Assembly: GCA_023101725.1 (NCBI GenBank) | Contig: JALJCO010001235.1 | Span: 1 to 64,000, forward strand | Length of the DNA: 64,000 bases | Direction: 5' to 3' | DNA from: Atherinomorus stipes | Taxonomy: Eukaryota; Chordata; Actinopteri; Atheriniformes; Atherinidae | Part shown: positions 23,287-34,412 of the stretch, piece after piece | Layout: each line of letters opens with the position of its first letter | How positions within the stretch are numbered: position 1 is the stretch's first letter | Notes under the pieces: generated by a model | The model's database searches: none | What the model saw: only the letters and a program-made list of their open reading frames with translations | Told to the model about the DNA's origin: nothing | Made by a program: the position numbers and the translations under genes

Positions 23287-24534
23287 CGCGGTACTCAAAT
23301 CGGGTTTGCCCGATCCATAGCCCACCTCTTCAACGACTACGCTACCACCCCTACCCCTCGACTAGGCTACCACTCCCCCAAAAGGCTACCTCTCCTCATA
23401 TATCCTTGTATTTCAAAGAGAGACAGGAATTCCTGGAGAGAGCTCTTTTTTCTTCTGTGGATGTCCACCACAGTTGTTTTTTCCTACTTTAAGTCTGTTT
23501 CCTGTTAGAAGTATAACTTCTCCAACTGAATTACAGCCACAAAGCCTACTCTGCACCGTATGGTGATCCTGGAGCTGTGGTTATTCATTTCAGCTCATGG
23601 AAAGAGTCTGTTTCATGTTTCTGTTTTGACCCAGCGGTGATTTATGGTAACATGAAATAATTACTATAAATTAATTTGAGAAAGTTACAGGTTGAATTAG
23701 AAGTCAAAGTTTCACCCTCGGCTTCGCCTCGCAGGCTGCTTCTCATCACTCGGTCATTTCATGTTTACATGTCAACAAGAAGCGGGCAGGTCGGAGAACA
23801 GCGGGGTCTGCCTCTGAGGAGACGTACAAACAAAAGAGAGAAGAAGAAAAAGGTTCAGAGGAATGTGTGAGGCCGAATGAGGATGTGTGTGCATGTGTGT
23901 GGGAGAGAGAGAGAGAATAATGGAGACGGTTTCAAGGCTCCCCTTTCTATTCGCTTGCTCGCCCTCGCCGCCTCTCACACACACGCGCTGCCAGACAAGG
24001 TCACACACACACACGTTTTTACGCTTCACTGCCAACACTTTCTCTCTCTCTGAGTGCAGAAACATGCTCGCTCGCTCGCCACTGCACTTGTCTGACCCTC
24101 TCTCTCTTTGCAAGAGGGAAAATGAGGAAATCAATTAGAATCCCCTCCTCCTCCTCCTCCTCACCAGTATGGTTCGACTCCTGTCCTGAAACCTCCTTCT
24201 CTCTTAGCGCATCATTGAATTCCAACGATACTGTCTGCGATCAATACATCACTGATCACTTTCAATAAAGACATTACATTCAACTGATATAGATTAAATT
24301 AATGAATCTGGAAAAGTGTGACTTTTTTGACATGAAAATATTGTGGGCACCAGAACTGCAGGATTTTCAGTGAACAAAACCAAAAATGATTGATAAGTTA
24401 GTTCATGATTTGATAGTTGGGGTGAACATTACCTGAAGGCCCATTTATGATACCTTACGTACATAAACAGGTACGTCCATTTCAACTGTCGCCGCCCTCA
24501 TGCTTCCATGTCTCTTTTATGTTACCATGGTTGT
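23287..24534. other. Non-coding block with CpG and microsatellites
   Basis: No gene is supported. A block at about 23680-24240 combines TG/CA runs (near 23885 and 24000), GA-rich and CTC-rich words, above-average CpG and an ATCAATTAGAA motif. It resembles similar blocks elsewhere in the window. 24240-24530 is AT-rich and featureless. Confidence 0.4.
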
Positions 24535-24685
24535 TAAGTTAATTGGGCTCCCTAAGCAGGGAAGCCCCCTCTCCCCAGTCACATTAACCAGGTCATCCGG
24601 GAGGGATCCCAAGGTGTTCCCAGGCCAGCGGAGAGAAGTAGTCCCTCCAGCATGTCCTAGGTCTTCCCCGGGGTCATAACACCAT
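24535..24685 (-). mobile_element. Rex3 3'-terminal fragment
   Basis: The minus strand matches the C-terminal coding end of the Rex3 copy at 41725-41880: the words GACATGCTGGAGGGACTAC, CTGGCCTGGGAAC and GGGGAGAG are shared in the same order. The fragment is joined directly to an R2/R4-type LINE piece at about 24685. Confidence 0.75.
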
Positions 24686-25160
24686 GGAACTGTAAGCTCA
24701 ATGAGGTTGATCTTTGCCTCTTTAGACCATAGTACCGCATCTGGCCTCAGGGTTGTCTGGGCAACTTGGGGAAATTGCAGTCATCACCCCACGTTTACCT
24801 TCATGTCTCATGATTGGGCTTTTTGCGGCAGATTGCTTCTTGTCGTTGCTGTGGTTGGTGGCTTTTGTCCCTCCCTTACAAAGCTGATTGATTGTATTGA
24901 TCTCCCATGTGCTTGGCATTTCTTGTGTCTCTCCTGCTCCAGGGTGTCAGCAAGTGTCATGAGCACCTTATGTTGGTGCCACCTGTACCTACCTTGGGCA
25001 AGTGCTGTTTTACACCCTGACAGGATGTTTGCCAAGGTACCCCTCTCCCCACAAAGCTTGCACAAAGGGTCCTGTCTCATACCCCACTTGAGGAAGTTTG
25101 TCAGGGTCAGAAGTGTGCCATAAACCAACCTTAGCATGAATGAGATGCGGGCAGGCCCAA
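24686..25160 (-). mobile_element. REL-endonuclease LINE (R2/R4-type), C-terminal region
   Basis: On the minus strand the frame beginning near 25137 reads WGMRQDPLCKLCGERGTLAN followed by ILSGC. The family's C-x2-C-x7-H-x4-C knuckle is therefore present except that its histidine is asparagine here. A second frame then reads LRPDAVLWSKEAKINLIELT, which carries the PD...E core of the restriction-like endonuclease. Two stop codons lie between the blocks. R2/R4-type LINEs place these domains after the reverse transcriptase, so this is the 3' part of such an element. The N-terminal pieces at 20690-21460 are on the other strand and need not come from the same copy. Confidence 0.75.
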
Positions 25161-25462
25161 ATCTCCATAGATGCCCCCATGTGAAAATATCAAGTAATAA
25201 AAAAATAGAATAATTAAATTCAGACTATCAAGAAGAGTGTTTTATTTTTTTTTTTTTTTAAAAACCTCTCCTTTGCAAAACAAATCTGTTCAACGTTACA
25301 AAGCACCCAGACCGTAATTTTTGTCTTTTTACTGTTCTGCCCTCGTTAAAGAGTCCTTTCTTCCACTAGTCAGACAGACAACTTCTTCACACACTGCGGC
25401 TGAAGTTTCATTTATTTGTTTCCACAGAATGTGCAATGTGCGATCCCTCGACACAACTCCTG
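25161..25462. other. Non-coding with T-run
   Basis: About 300 bp of AT-rich sequence contains a T-run at about 25237-25259. I see no gene or clear repeat family. Confidence 0.4.
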
Positions 25463-25637
25463 GGTGAACCACTGTGGACCCCTGAGCAAGGTCCTTAACC
25501 CCCAAGAAATGCTCCCGGGCACTTTAAGTAGCAGCCCACTGCTCTCTGATACTCACAGTACAGAGATGGGTAAAATGCAGAGCCCTAATTTCCCCTCGGG
25601 GATCATACAAGTATAAAAAAAAAAAAAAAAAAAAAGT
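25463..25637 (+). mobile_element. SINE-like repeat with poly(A) tail
   Basis: The sequence CCCTGAGCAAGGTCCTTAAC, the GGGTAAAATGCAG word and a CCCCTCGGGGATC segment are typical of the 3' half of a short retroposed repeat found in many teleosts. An A-run at 25615-25636 closes it. A minus-strand piece of the same start may lie near 22692-22718. No tRNA-type promoter was seen in this copy. Confidence 0.6.
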
Positions 25638-25929
25638 AAAACTGCAAAGTAGACAGACATATTTAGTATTAAAACTACTTTACATGTGGCTCAGTTTTAG
25701 TTCAATATACAAATAGTGAGTGAAATTAATAGGCAGCGTCCATTCAAAGTTCATAAAGACTTATTAGCATTATCATTTGTGTTTGACTACACTCCATTTT
25801 ACATCTTTCTATTGCTATCCTCAGCATCAACACTGTAATAGTCCAATGAATGTTCCACTCACAGACAATGCCTCCATTGCAGACTCTGCAGTGAAGATGG
25901 ATCTGTGAATCCTCTACCCAAATTCTTCA

Positions 25930-28110
25930 TGTGCTCTCCCAACAAAGTGATGAGAAAAGTGATAAGAATTAAGATGGCCACCTCAGCTGGGAAATGTGTT
26001 GATGATCACCCCTGTGGGCCGCTCATTCCTGTTCACCTGCTTGTCCTTCAGAATGACTACATCTCCCTTGAGAAGACTGCGATGATCCTTCTGCCACTTC
26101 CTTCAATTCTGTAGAGTGGGAAGGTAATCTGTCCTCCAGTGATGCCAGAAGGTATCTGCAAGACTTTGCACCAGTCTCCACTGTTTACGATACCGATTTT
26201 TCTCATCAAAGATACCTCAAGGAGGATGAAGTACTCCAATCTTCTGTGTGAGGAGAGTGCCTGGTGTCAAAACCAGTGGTGAGTCTGGGTTCATGGATAC
26301 TGGTACCAGTGGGTGTGCATTTACTATGGCTGTGACCCCTGCCAGGAATGTGGTCAAGCCTTCGTGGGTCAGTTTGGAAGGGCTCACTTTTGACAACATA
26401 ACATCCAGGATGTGTCTTGTAAGGCCAATTAGCCACTCCCAACTTCCCCCTATGTGTGATGAATGGGGTGGGTTGAAAATCCACTCACATCTGTTGTCAG
26501 TCAGATAGCTCTGTACCTCCACATCATCATTCGCAGAACTCAGTCCCAGCTTTTTACAGGTGTCCACAAAGTTAGTTATCTCAATGTACACAAGTACATG
26601 ACTGTTGAATCGCCATAGTGGATGAGTTACAGAAGATGAACAAGTCCTTTTCCTTGGCCTGGCTCAGGGAAGTGGCAGCTTGATCTGCCCAAGTTCGTAT
26701 AATAAATCAGTCCATTGTTTCCATTCTTTATACTTCTCATCCAGAGCAGATGCCTTCCCTGAATACTAACTGGAGAGGCCATTCCAAGCGGGTCAAACAG
26801 GCTGTTAATAGTGGACAAGACCCCACGTCTGGCATATGGTTTCTCTTCAGCAGCTACTTGGAAGGTTAACACATCCTCTGCGACATCCCAGCTCACTCCT
26901 AGGTTTCTTTACTTTAGGGGAGTTCAGTGTTCAGATCGAGATCTTTTAGCCTTTTGGCTAAGTCATCTGAGGGGAAGGCTTTCATCATGTCAGCTCTGTT
27001 TGTCAAAATCTTATGGAGGTTAAGATTGGAGTGGGCTAGCATACCTTGCGTATTCCAAAGATGAGGGGTGGCTTTTTCTTCAGTGGGAAGGGACACTAGT
27101 CTGTCATCAATATAGAAATATCCTTTCCACAAATTGCCTTGCTTCAGCCCCCAAATCCTTTTCCCCTTCCCTTCTTTAACGTCATCATCAAGATTGTTTC
27201 CACAGTACCAAAGGAATTGCAGAGTTGCAGTGATCCAGGTGTACAATGAAGTGATGGAACATTTGCTGTATGTCAGTTGTCACAGCCACCACCTCTCCCC
27301 TGAACCTCATAAGTACTCCGAGCAGGCTATTGGTGATATTTGGACCAGTGAGGAGGACATCATTCAGGAACACACCTTGATGCTTGGCACTTGAATCGAA
27401 GACAACCCTCAATTGTCCATGTTTTTGAGGGTGATAAACCCCAAAATGTGGCAAATACCATCATTCCTCCTCTGTCTGCAAAGGCGGGGCTATTTCAGCG
27501 TGACCATTTTCAAAAATTTTCTTCATGAAATCAATGTAATGGTGTCTCTTTTTTAAGGGTTCTTTCTAAGTGCACTTGTTTGTGAAGTGAGGCGACTTCT
27601 TGCCTCAATGAGGTTGCTGGGGAGGTGCTGACGGGGCTTTGAAAGGGGGAGTGGAGCAACCCAACTATTCCATCCAGGAAAACCTTATCCACGATTCTGA
27701 AGAAGGAAAGATCATCCATTGTCCATCCTTTGTGTGGCAGAAAACATTCTCTCCAATTAGACAGGTCATGCTGCTTGATCTTGACTGCTGATGCTGAGCA
27801 GAGCTGGCAGGTGTATGGAAATCACTTAGTCTCCTTGACGCTGATTCTACTGGGGCATGTATTCATAAAGCTTGTCCAATGTGTTGGTCCTCAGTATGTT
27901 TATGCATGATGGTTGGTGCACTCCATTAGAGCAGACCTCTCTCACAATCACCCAACCAAGCAGTAGTTGTGCAAAGGGAGAGTGCTGTGGCCCATCCTGC
28001 TGCTCCAGAACCTTGTGCATCTGGATTACGTCTCTTCCCAGGAGAAGCAGCATCTGGGCTTTGGGGTCAAGAACTGGTATCTTAGAAGCTCATCATTACT
28101 CCATGTCTGT
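25930..28110 (-). mobile_element. BEL/Pao retroelement pol fragment
   Basis: The minus strand carries, in order from 28110 down: the end of a protease domain with a GRDVIQ-type block; reverse transcriptase with FGVYHPQ, LRVVFDSSA and LNDVLLTGPN blocks; a YIDD catalytic box near 27115; an RNase H-side block GVLSTINSLFDPLGMASPV near 26760-26830; integrase with HIGGSWEWLIG and NAHPLVPVS near 26240-26500; and a DUF5641-like segment near 25930-26110 with the words YLPT and GDVV. This order is diagnostic for BEL/Pao. Frameshifts separate almost every block. No gag and no flanking long terminal repeats were recognised, so it is a truncated, inactive fossil. It is a genomic retrotransposon, not an infectious agent. 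Confidence 0.88.
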
Positions 28111-28278
28111 CCACAAGACATTTTCCTATTTTCATTGTTGTGTTGACCTTGGGTGTCTTTGAACATGGGCTGTTTGCTTTGTGTTTCCTCCTACCCAAAC
28201 GATACTCTACATCACTTCCTGTTCTTCTTCTTCTTCTTGATGCCTGGCATACGTCACTTCATTTTTGGTACCCTGGAT

Positions 28279-28491
28279 CAATGGTTCCCAATGCTGGTCC
28301 TCCAGGCACACTATCCTGCAGACCTTCCATTTTGCCCTGCTCAGATACAGTTCATTCAAGTTAAATGGATTTCTGATGAGCTCTGCACCAGTCTGCCACT
28401 GACCCATTTATGTGAGTCAGCTGTGTTTCAACAGGGCAACATGGAAAGTCTTCAGGATAGTGTGCCTTGAGGACCAGGATTGGGAACCACT
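28279..28491. mobile_element. hAT-like MITE with about 60-bp inverted repeats
   Basis: The left arm begins TGGTTCCCAATGCTGGTCCT and the inverted right arm TGGTTCCCAATCCTGGTCCT. The pairing extends through GGCACACTATCCTG and to TTGCCCTG, about 60 bp with few mismatches. The 213-bp element codes for nothing. It lies 60 bp from a second palindrome. Confidence 0.85.
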
Positions 28492-28554
28492 AGACTTGAG
28501 AGCCAGTTTGCAAGTAAACTGAGACCCCTGCATTTTGGATTAATAAGTTTGTCC

Positions 28555-28913
28555 AGGCATGTACCGCCCAACATCATCACATAAATTGTCAGCTTAACCC
28601 AGGTCTGGTGTTTCCGCTGCATGCCAATGGGCTCTATGCACAGGTCCACTACTTCCTGAACTTAAGGTAGCTCCTTTGTTTCCTGTCTTTCATGATTGGA
28701 CAAACTTATTAATCCAGATGTGCCTGACCTCATTAACTGGCCAGACACACCTGGATTAATCAGTTCTTTCCAGTAATGAAAGACAGGAAACAAAGGAACT
28801 ACCTTAAGTTCAGGAAGTAGTGGACCTGTGCATAGAGCCCATTGGCATGCAGCGGAAACACCAGACCTGGGTTGAGCTGCCAATTATGTGATGATGTTCA
28901 GCGGTACATGCCT
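28555..28913. repeat. Near-perfect 359-bp palindrome
   Basis: The arms are 28555-28734 and 28735-28913. The middle of each arm, from ACCCAGGTCTGG to GACAGGAAAC or its complement (about 115 bp), matches with only one or two differences. The outer 40 bp and the central region pair imperfectly. No spacer loop of note is present. It may be a recent fold-back insertion or an inverted duplication. Confidence 0.88.
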
Positions 28914-29485
28914 GTGTCATGTCAATGTGCCAGTCGCGTTTCATGTAACGATCCAAACCAAAGCTCTGCTTCGGCCACAAATTTACGTCATACGGCCATT
29001 TTGAGGATGGACAAAAGTGCAACAGGAAAGCATCGACTATGGCCTGACTCGCTCTCCATTGTTTACTTTCCTGAATTCTGCCACACAGATGACATCATCA
29101 GTGCGAAATTAGCGTGATGGCGTCACCAGACACGCAGTGGTGGGGACAGAGGCCACATAGCTTGTCAGAAGGGATCAGACTCTGCTTTTTTTGCCAGTGG
29201 GAAGGAGGAGGTGTTTCATGGAAGATTTCCCATCTGAACTTTCTGAAGGTCCAAAAGTTCTTTTTTTCACCACTTTGCGATAACTTCCAAACAAGTTTGT
29301 TGTATTTTTGCCTGTTAAAAAAGCCAAAACCTGCAGAATGTCAGGATCCTGTTAAGTTTTTAAGATTCACATTTAGAAGGTCTTAATAAAAATGTTGTGC
29401 AGTTCTGGTGGGAACTGGTGAGCTGGAGCGTTTAAGAGGACTACGACACGATAAAATCTGCTGGTTTATGATCTGACAAGTTTTT
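28914..29485. other. Non-coding, unassigned
   Basis: No gene is supported. Plus-strand frames at 28842-29117 and 29114-29386 lack splice context and family motifs, and the first overlaps the palindrome. Confidence 0.4.
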
Positions 29486-30340
29486 ATTGAAGCTTGCAGA
29501 TACCGGAGGTTTTATGTCAGGAACAAAACACCGTCACAGACTGAATCTCTGCTCGCAGCCTCACTTTCTGCCTTCTGCAGTTTCCCACACAGGCTCCGAG
29601 TCGACTGGCGCGCGGACGCCGGCTGTTTCCAGCACACACTCCTCTCCAGCGCTGTGTACACAGACAGGCTATTCATCTTTCCCTTCAGCAGCATCAATAA
29701 ATGATGGCTGCTCTGCCTCCCTCTGTTTAAATATTCATCGGCAGCGCTGCTCGTCTCGCTCGCTAAACAGCCTCGCACGCTGCCAGCCAGACAACCCACA
29801 CACACACACACACGCACGCACACACACTCCCTGAGGCGCATTAGCAATTCAATCCGTCGTCTTCGGCATCGCGTTAGGCAGCCTCACACACAATCACAGT
29901 TACACACTCGCTGCTGAACACACGCGCACACACAGCCTCTGCAGCGCTGCATGAAAGTGTGTTTGTGACGGGGGGAGGAGACGGCGATGAAACCCGACAC
30001 CGCCGGACGCCTCGTTTATCACCGCTTAAAGGAACACTCTGTCACGTCAAAGTTTCCTCACAATCAGTGGTTCAATAAATCAGTTCATCTGCAGCACAAA
30101 TCAGGACCTGGTTTCAGTCTGAGGAGCTGCAGCCAGGGAGGAAGAGGAGGACGACGTGCTTGTGGCTCGCTGTCAGCTCTGATAAAAATCTGTCGCGTGA
30201 GCAGGAAGTGAGCATCCGAGGAAACTGACGTCAGTGATGTTGACACGTGGATGCTGCTGATGCGTTCCAGGTGTAAACCATCAACACACTTCCAGATACA
30301 CACGGCATAACCACCAAACACGCACATCCTCAGCTCATCT
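29486..30340. other. CpG-richer non-coding block
   Basis: This block is GC- and CpG-richer than its surroundings (for example GACTGGCGCGCGGACGCCGG near 29602) and holds a (CA)n run at about 29800-29826. I see no convincing exon. It resembles the blocks at 23680-24240, 49660-50190 and 61400-61960 in composition, with CA/TG runs beside GC-rich DNA. A regulatory role is possible but not shown. Confidence 0.4.
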
Positions 30341-31102
30341 CCTCCTCATTCGCTCGTCTGCAGCCTTGAAGGATGCTTTTCTCTCTAATTAAACTGCGCT
30401 TGTTGCCATGGAGTTTAATAATAAAGGCATAGACTATATGTGTGTTCAGTGTTGGTGTGTTCCTGAAAACCAAAAAACAAGATAATATGAAGATTCATTC
30501 ACAGAAAACAAACCAAAAATACTGTTGAATCTCTCATTTGAACTAATGTTTGCTCAATGTTTTCAAACAAACGCAGTCCAGACCATAATTTCTGAATTAA
30601 ATATAAAATAATAACCTCATAAATCTGATTTTCTGATCTACAACAGGTCAGTCAGCTTCCATGAGTTCATATCAAACAAGATCTGAACATGTTTTGACAC
30701 GTCTTTTGAAGCTAAACTAGAAAATCAAAAATTCATCATAGGTGACTTCTAAATTTTGCAGGTTTGCACAAACAGCCGAAGAAATACCCCCATGTGAGCC
30801 ATAACAAATATTCAGGCCTTTGATAGTTAATGAGCCTGGAGATAAAGTTTCCCATAACTGTTACTCAATTTGAAGTGGAATAAAGTTGTTTATCATCTAC
30901 AAAATCTGCCCCAAAGGTGAAACAATATAATTCCCAGAATCAAGCCCTGTGGGACCCCACATGGTGGTGGGGAGTCGGACAGCATGTTAACACTTGAAAT
31001 TCAGGATTTGGATCAAAGCACTAAAATTCCACTCATCAATGTCTTGAACAACATTCAGCTAAACAAAGAGTGGCTAAAGTCTGTGTTTTGGTTCTTGTAG
31101 AT
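30341..31102. other. AT-rich non-coding stretch
   Basis: No gene or recognisable repeat was found. An X-box half-like word GTTGCCATGGAG lies at 30402-30413. Confidence 0.4.
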
Positions 31103-32333
31103 TTAAAGGAATAGTACACCCACAGAATATTGTGTCTTCATTTTCTACTCGTTCTCGCATATCCATCTGGGAATCATCTGTTGGAGTAGTTTTGGGAAGG
31201 GACGAAAATACTGGTTAGCTGATTGGATAAGGCATCTGTCTATCACCACCTATGTTGGTGATAGACGGGCCAAATCAACCAATCAGATCAACGAAGCATA
31301 CAGTATAACGTACTAACTGAGCGACGACAAAAACACAACCACAAGCTAGATTACTCTTGCTACTGCCGGCAATGGCTCATTAGCTTAGCAAACAAAAAAC
31401 ATGTTGGCTGTAATTCCGATAAAACTTGAGCGATAGCCACGCTGACACTAGTTTCATACGCTGAAGCCGCCATGTTGTTTAAACTGAACTGTCGCTTCTC
31501 GTTGCATTACACCTCAACCCGCCTCAAAGCCAACGCTGATTGGACGTTTGTTTGGTGAACTGCTCCAAATTCTCTTCAATGGAAAGTAGCCAGACTGATC
31601 TGCGAGTGAAAACCTGAAGCTTGCGAGATCAGGATGGTCTCACGAGGCTAAAAAGTGCCCTTATGTTTTTACTAAGCACCTGCCCCCCAAAATGTCTGTA
31701 CCCGCCACTGTTTAGCATATTTTCATAGCCTAAACAGTAGTCCATTGCACTTTCTATTTGCACGTTTGTGCTAGTTCACGACACTACGGAAGCTGCGGCA
31801 TTCAGCGCCTACTCTGCTGATAATGCAAGTGTAGAAGAAGAAATTAGCTGTTTACATTGTGCTAAGAGCGCCCGAACTGCAGACAAACCAGGACAAAAAC
31901 AAGAGGGGTTGGCTATTGATTGAAAACAAAGAAGAAGAAAAAAAGAGAGAACACGTGATCTCGTTGGCAGTTTATGTAGTGTCGTGAACTCGCACGAACA
32001 GGCTAATAGTGCGTACAATGTTCTACTGTTTAGGCTATAAAAATATACTAAATGATGTGGTTTCCAGTAAATTATGGAGGCTACCCACTCAGGACACTTG
32101 GATTACATTGGGCGAGCAGTATGGAGGAATATCCCCAAGTTTTTGTGGACTTTTATGGACCTTTTTGTGTTGAGCGCCGGTGAGCTCCATTATAATAAAG
32201 CTGGGGGAAAACAAAAGCCTGTCCGATCTCCAGCTGCATTTGAGATATTAAAAAAGTGCTCCACAGTCTTGCTCAGCATAAGGGTGAGTAGAAAATGAAG
32301 GCACATCAATCTGTGGGTGTTGTATCCCTTTAA
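31103..32333. mobile_element. 1.2 kb TIR DNA element
   Basis: The left end TTAAAGGAATAGTACACCCA and the inverted right end TTAAAGGGATACAACACCCA match closely, and the inner words TTCATTTTCTACTC also pair. The outer motif resembles a very abundant teleost repeat end (AAAGGGATAGTTCACCC, from memory). No transposase is present. A smaller palindrome is nested at 31710-32052. Confidence 0.75.
31710..32052. repeat. Nested palindromic element
   Basis: TTTAGCATATTTTCATAGCC and TAAACAGTAG at the left pair with the right end (CTACTGTTTAGGCTAT...TATACTAAA). An inner pair, AGTTCACGACACTAC / GTAGTGTCGTGAACT, lies 15 bp perfect within the arms. The element sits inside the 31103-32333 element. Confidence 0.75.
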
Positions 32334-32944
32334 GCACTGCTTCTAAAACAGTTGACCAGAACATCCTATTAGGTTAACTTGAAAATTGGTTGAGAATCTT
32401 CAGTCCATTTCCAAACTGGTTTAAATTCTACTTCAAAGACAAGGACTACTGGTTTCTATTCAAACAAAGATGACATGTGGAGTGCTCCAAGGCTCCACGA
32501 TGGACCCTTTTCATAATTTATGCATAAGTCACTCACATACTTGCAACTGCCCTCGAAGGTCATAAAGCTTTGGCTGCAGGAGGCTGTAATGTGAGTGTAG
32601 TAGTAGGAGTAAGTACTGCCCCTAATGGGAAACTTGCTGCACAGACAGGTCCTCAAGAAAAAAAAAAAAAAAACAACAGAAAAATTCTCTTACACACATA
32701 TTAAATATCTAACAAGATAGTCTACTAAAATCACTGATGACAAAGGGCCTTTCTCAATCCATGCACTTGCACTACCTAGTCCACTACTTTTGAGTGCAAC
32801 TGCGGTTTCAACTAAAATTCAGTGCTCTGAAAATACCAGGATGCGGACCTAATACCAGCTAACAATCCAGTGCAGAACTTAGCACACTACCCGCACTAAA
32901 TGGACGCTACCTTGCTAATGTAGCAGAAGAGGCAGGACTTTTGA
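32334..32944. other. Non-coding, unassigned
   Basis: About 600 bp contain an A-run at about 32658-32674 and otherwise no recognisable feature. Confidence 0.4.
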
Positions 32945-33937
32945 ACACATTACACCAATCTTAAAATCGCTGCATTGGCTCCCCGTGCGTTTCAGGATTG
33001 ATTTTAAGGTTCTTTGTCTTAATGGTCTTAGGCCTTCTTATTTATCTGACCTGTTTTTAAGGTATGAGCCTTTGCGGACCCTGAGGTCCTCAGGTACTGG
33101 CCTTCTGGTTGTTCACAAGGTTTGGACCAAAACTTATGGTGAGGCGTCGTTTTGCTATTATGGTCCCCGCCTTTGGAACAGCCTGTCTGAGGGCCTCAGG
33201 GCTGCAGAGACTGTCAATGTTTTTAAGAAAAGGCTCAAGACCTACCTTTTTGGTTAAGCTTATAATTAGGTTTTATTCCTTTAATAAGTTGGTCTTTTTA
33301 CCCTTTTCATCTATTTATTTATGTACTTATTTATCTTTTTTAATTCTGCTTTGATCACTGACCTCTTTTAACCAAGTGTATGATTTAGATTGATTCTTTT
33401 ATTATTTGTTGTTACCGTTTTTAGGTCGTCTGAATTTTCTTTTCTTTTCTTTTTTAGGTATTTTTAATCCCTCCCGTGTTTTCCTCATGGGGTCCTCCAT
33501 GTCGGGGCCTATGCCTGCTTTAGCTTTGGGGCCGTTGCGGTGGTTGTGTCCCTGTCCGGGTGGTCAGGGTCCAGCACTGCTGCCCAATAGCTGTGGTGTG
33601 GACCTGGTCTGCCCGGATCTGGGTGGCTGCCTGTGGCGGCGGCCTTTGTGGCAGTGAGGCGGGGTGGGCCCTGATGTGGATGGAGCCCAGAATATCGTTC
33701 CTTCACCGGGTGCCAAGACATGTCTCGTCTTTGGGATAGTCTGTTCTTGGGTGGGGATGGGGAGATTTAATCGGTGTGCATATGAGAGTATGTTTGCATA
33801 TGTGTATGCAAATGTATGTCTGTTGTTTGAGATAAACTTGGGGGACTGTTGATGTAATTGGCTGTTTTTAATATGTGAAGCACTTTGTAAAGCTGTTATG
33901 CATGAAAAGTGCTATATAAATAAAATTTGATTGATTG
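32945..33937 (+). mobile_element. L2-like LINE 3' end
   Basis: The frame at 32985-33257 (90 codons) reads FKVLCLNGLRPSYLSDLFLR, SSGTGLLVV and then PRLWNSLSEGLR, ending KKRLKTYLFG and a stop. These are the typical C-terminal motifs of L2-like fish LINEs, just before the stop codon. A 680-bp 3' UTR follows. It closes with the hairpin-forming GCACTTTGTAAAG...AAAAGTGCTATATAAAT and a TTGATTGA tail, as in L2-type 3' ends. The reverse transcriptase core is absent: a 5'-truncated insertion. Confidence 0.85.
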
Positions 33938-34412
33938 AACTGTTTTCAGAGTAATGCCAGAGAGCAAAGCGGCGGTGACCCCTGCCGCAGTGGAGGCTGT
34001 AATGTACTGGCATAAGTAACATTGATTAAATCATTCAGATATAATAACTAATCTATATGTAGGTACCAAGCGATTCACTCCCTAATGACAGTTATGATCT
34101 GGTCATTTGTTTAGGGCCACGGTTATACAGGCTCAGTAGAGTTAGCTTGCGTTAGCGGGCAATGCTAGTTCGTCACTTCCAGTAAGTGCAGTGCTCTGTT
34201 CGGGTCAGCATTTAGCGACAAAAGTGTACACTACAGACGAAGTACACAGTGCACACTACGCACTGAATTCAAGTGCACTTTGGCAAATGCGCGGTTTGAG
34301 ACACGGTTAAAAAACTTCCAGGTAAAGGTTTCTAGTTTTACACAGCTGACTGCACAAATCCAGACCAATTGCTGATGTTTCTTCATGGGAAACCAATGAA
34401 ACCTTATTACTA
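33938..34412. other. Non-coding, unassigned
   Basis: No gene or clear repeat was recognised. Confidence 0.4.

Noticed and set aside
24701..25123. 140-residue plus-strand frame
   Set aside because: The minus strand carries the R2/R4-type LINE motifs; this is its shadow.
28842..29117. 91-residue frame
   Set aside because: Its first part lies in the palindrome and is mirrored on the other strand.
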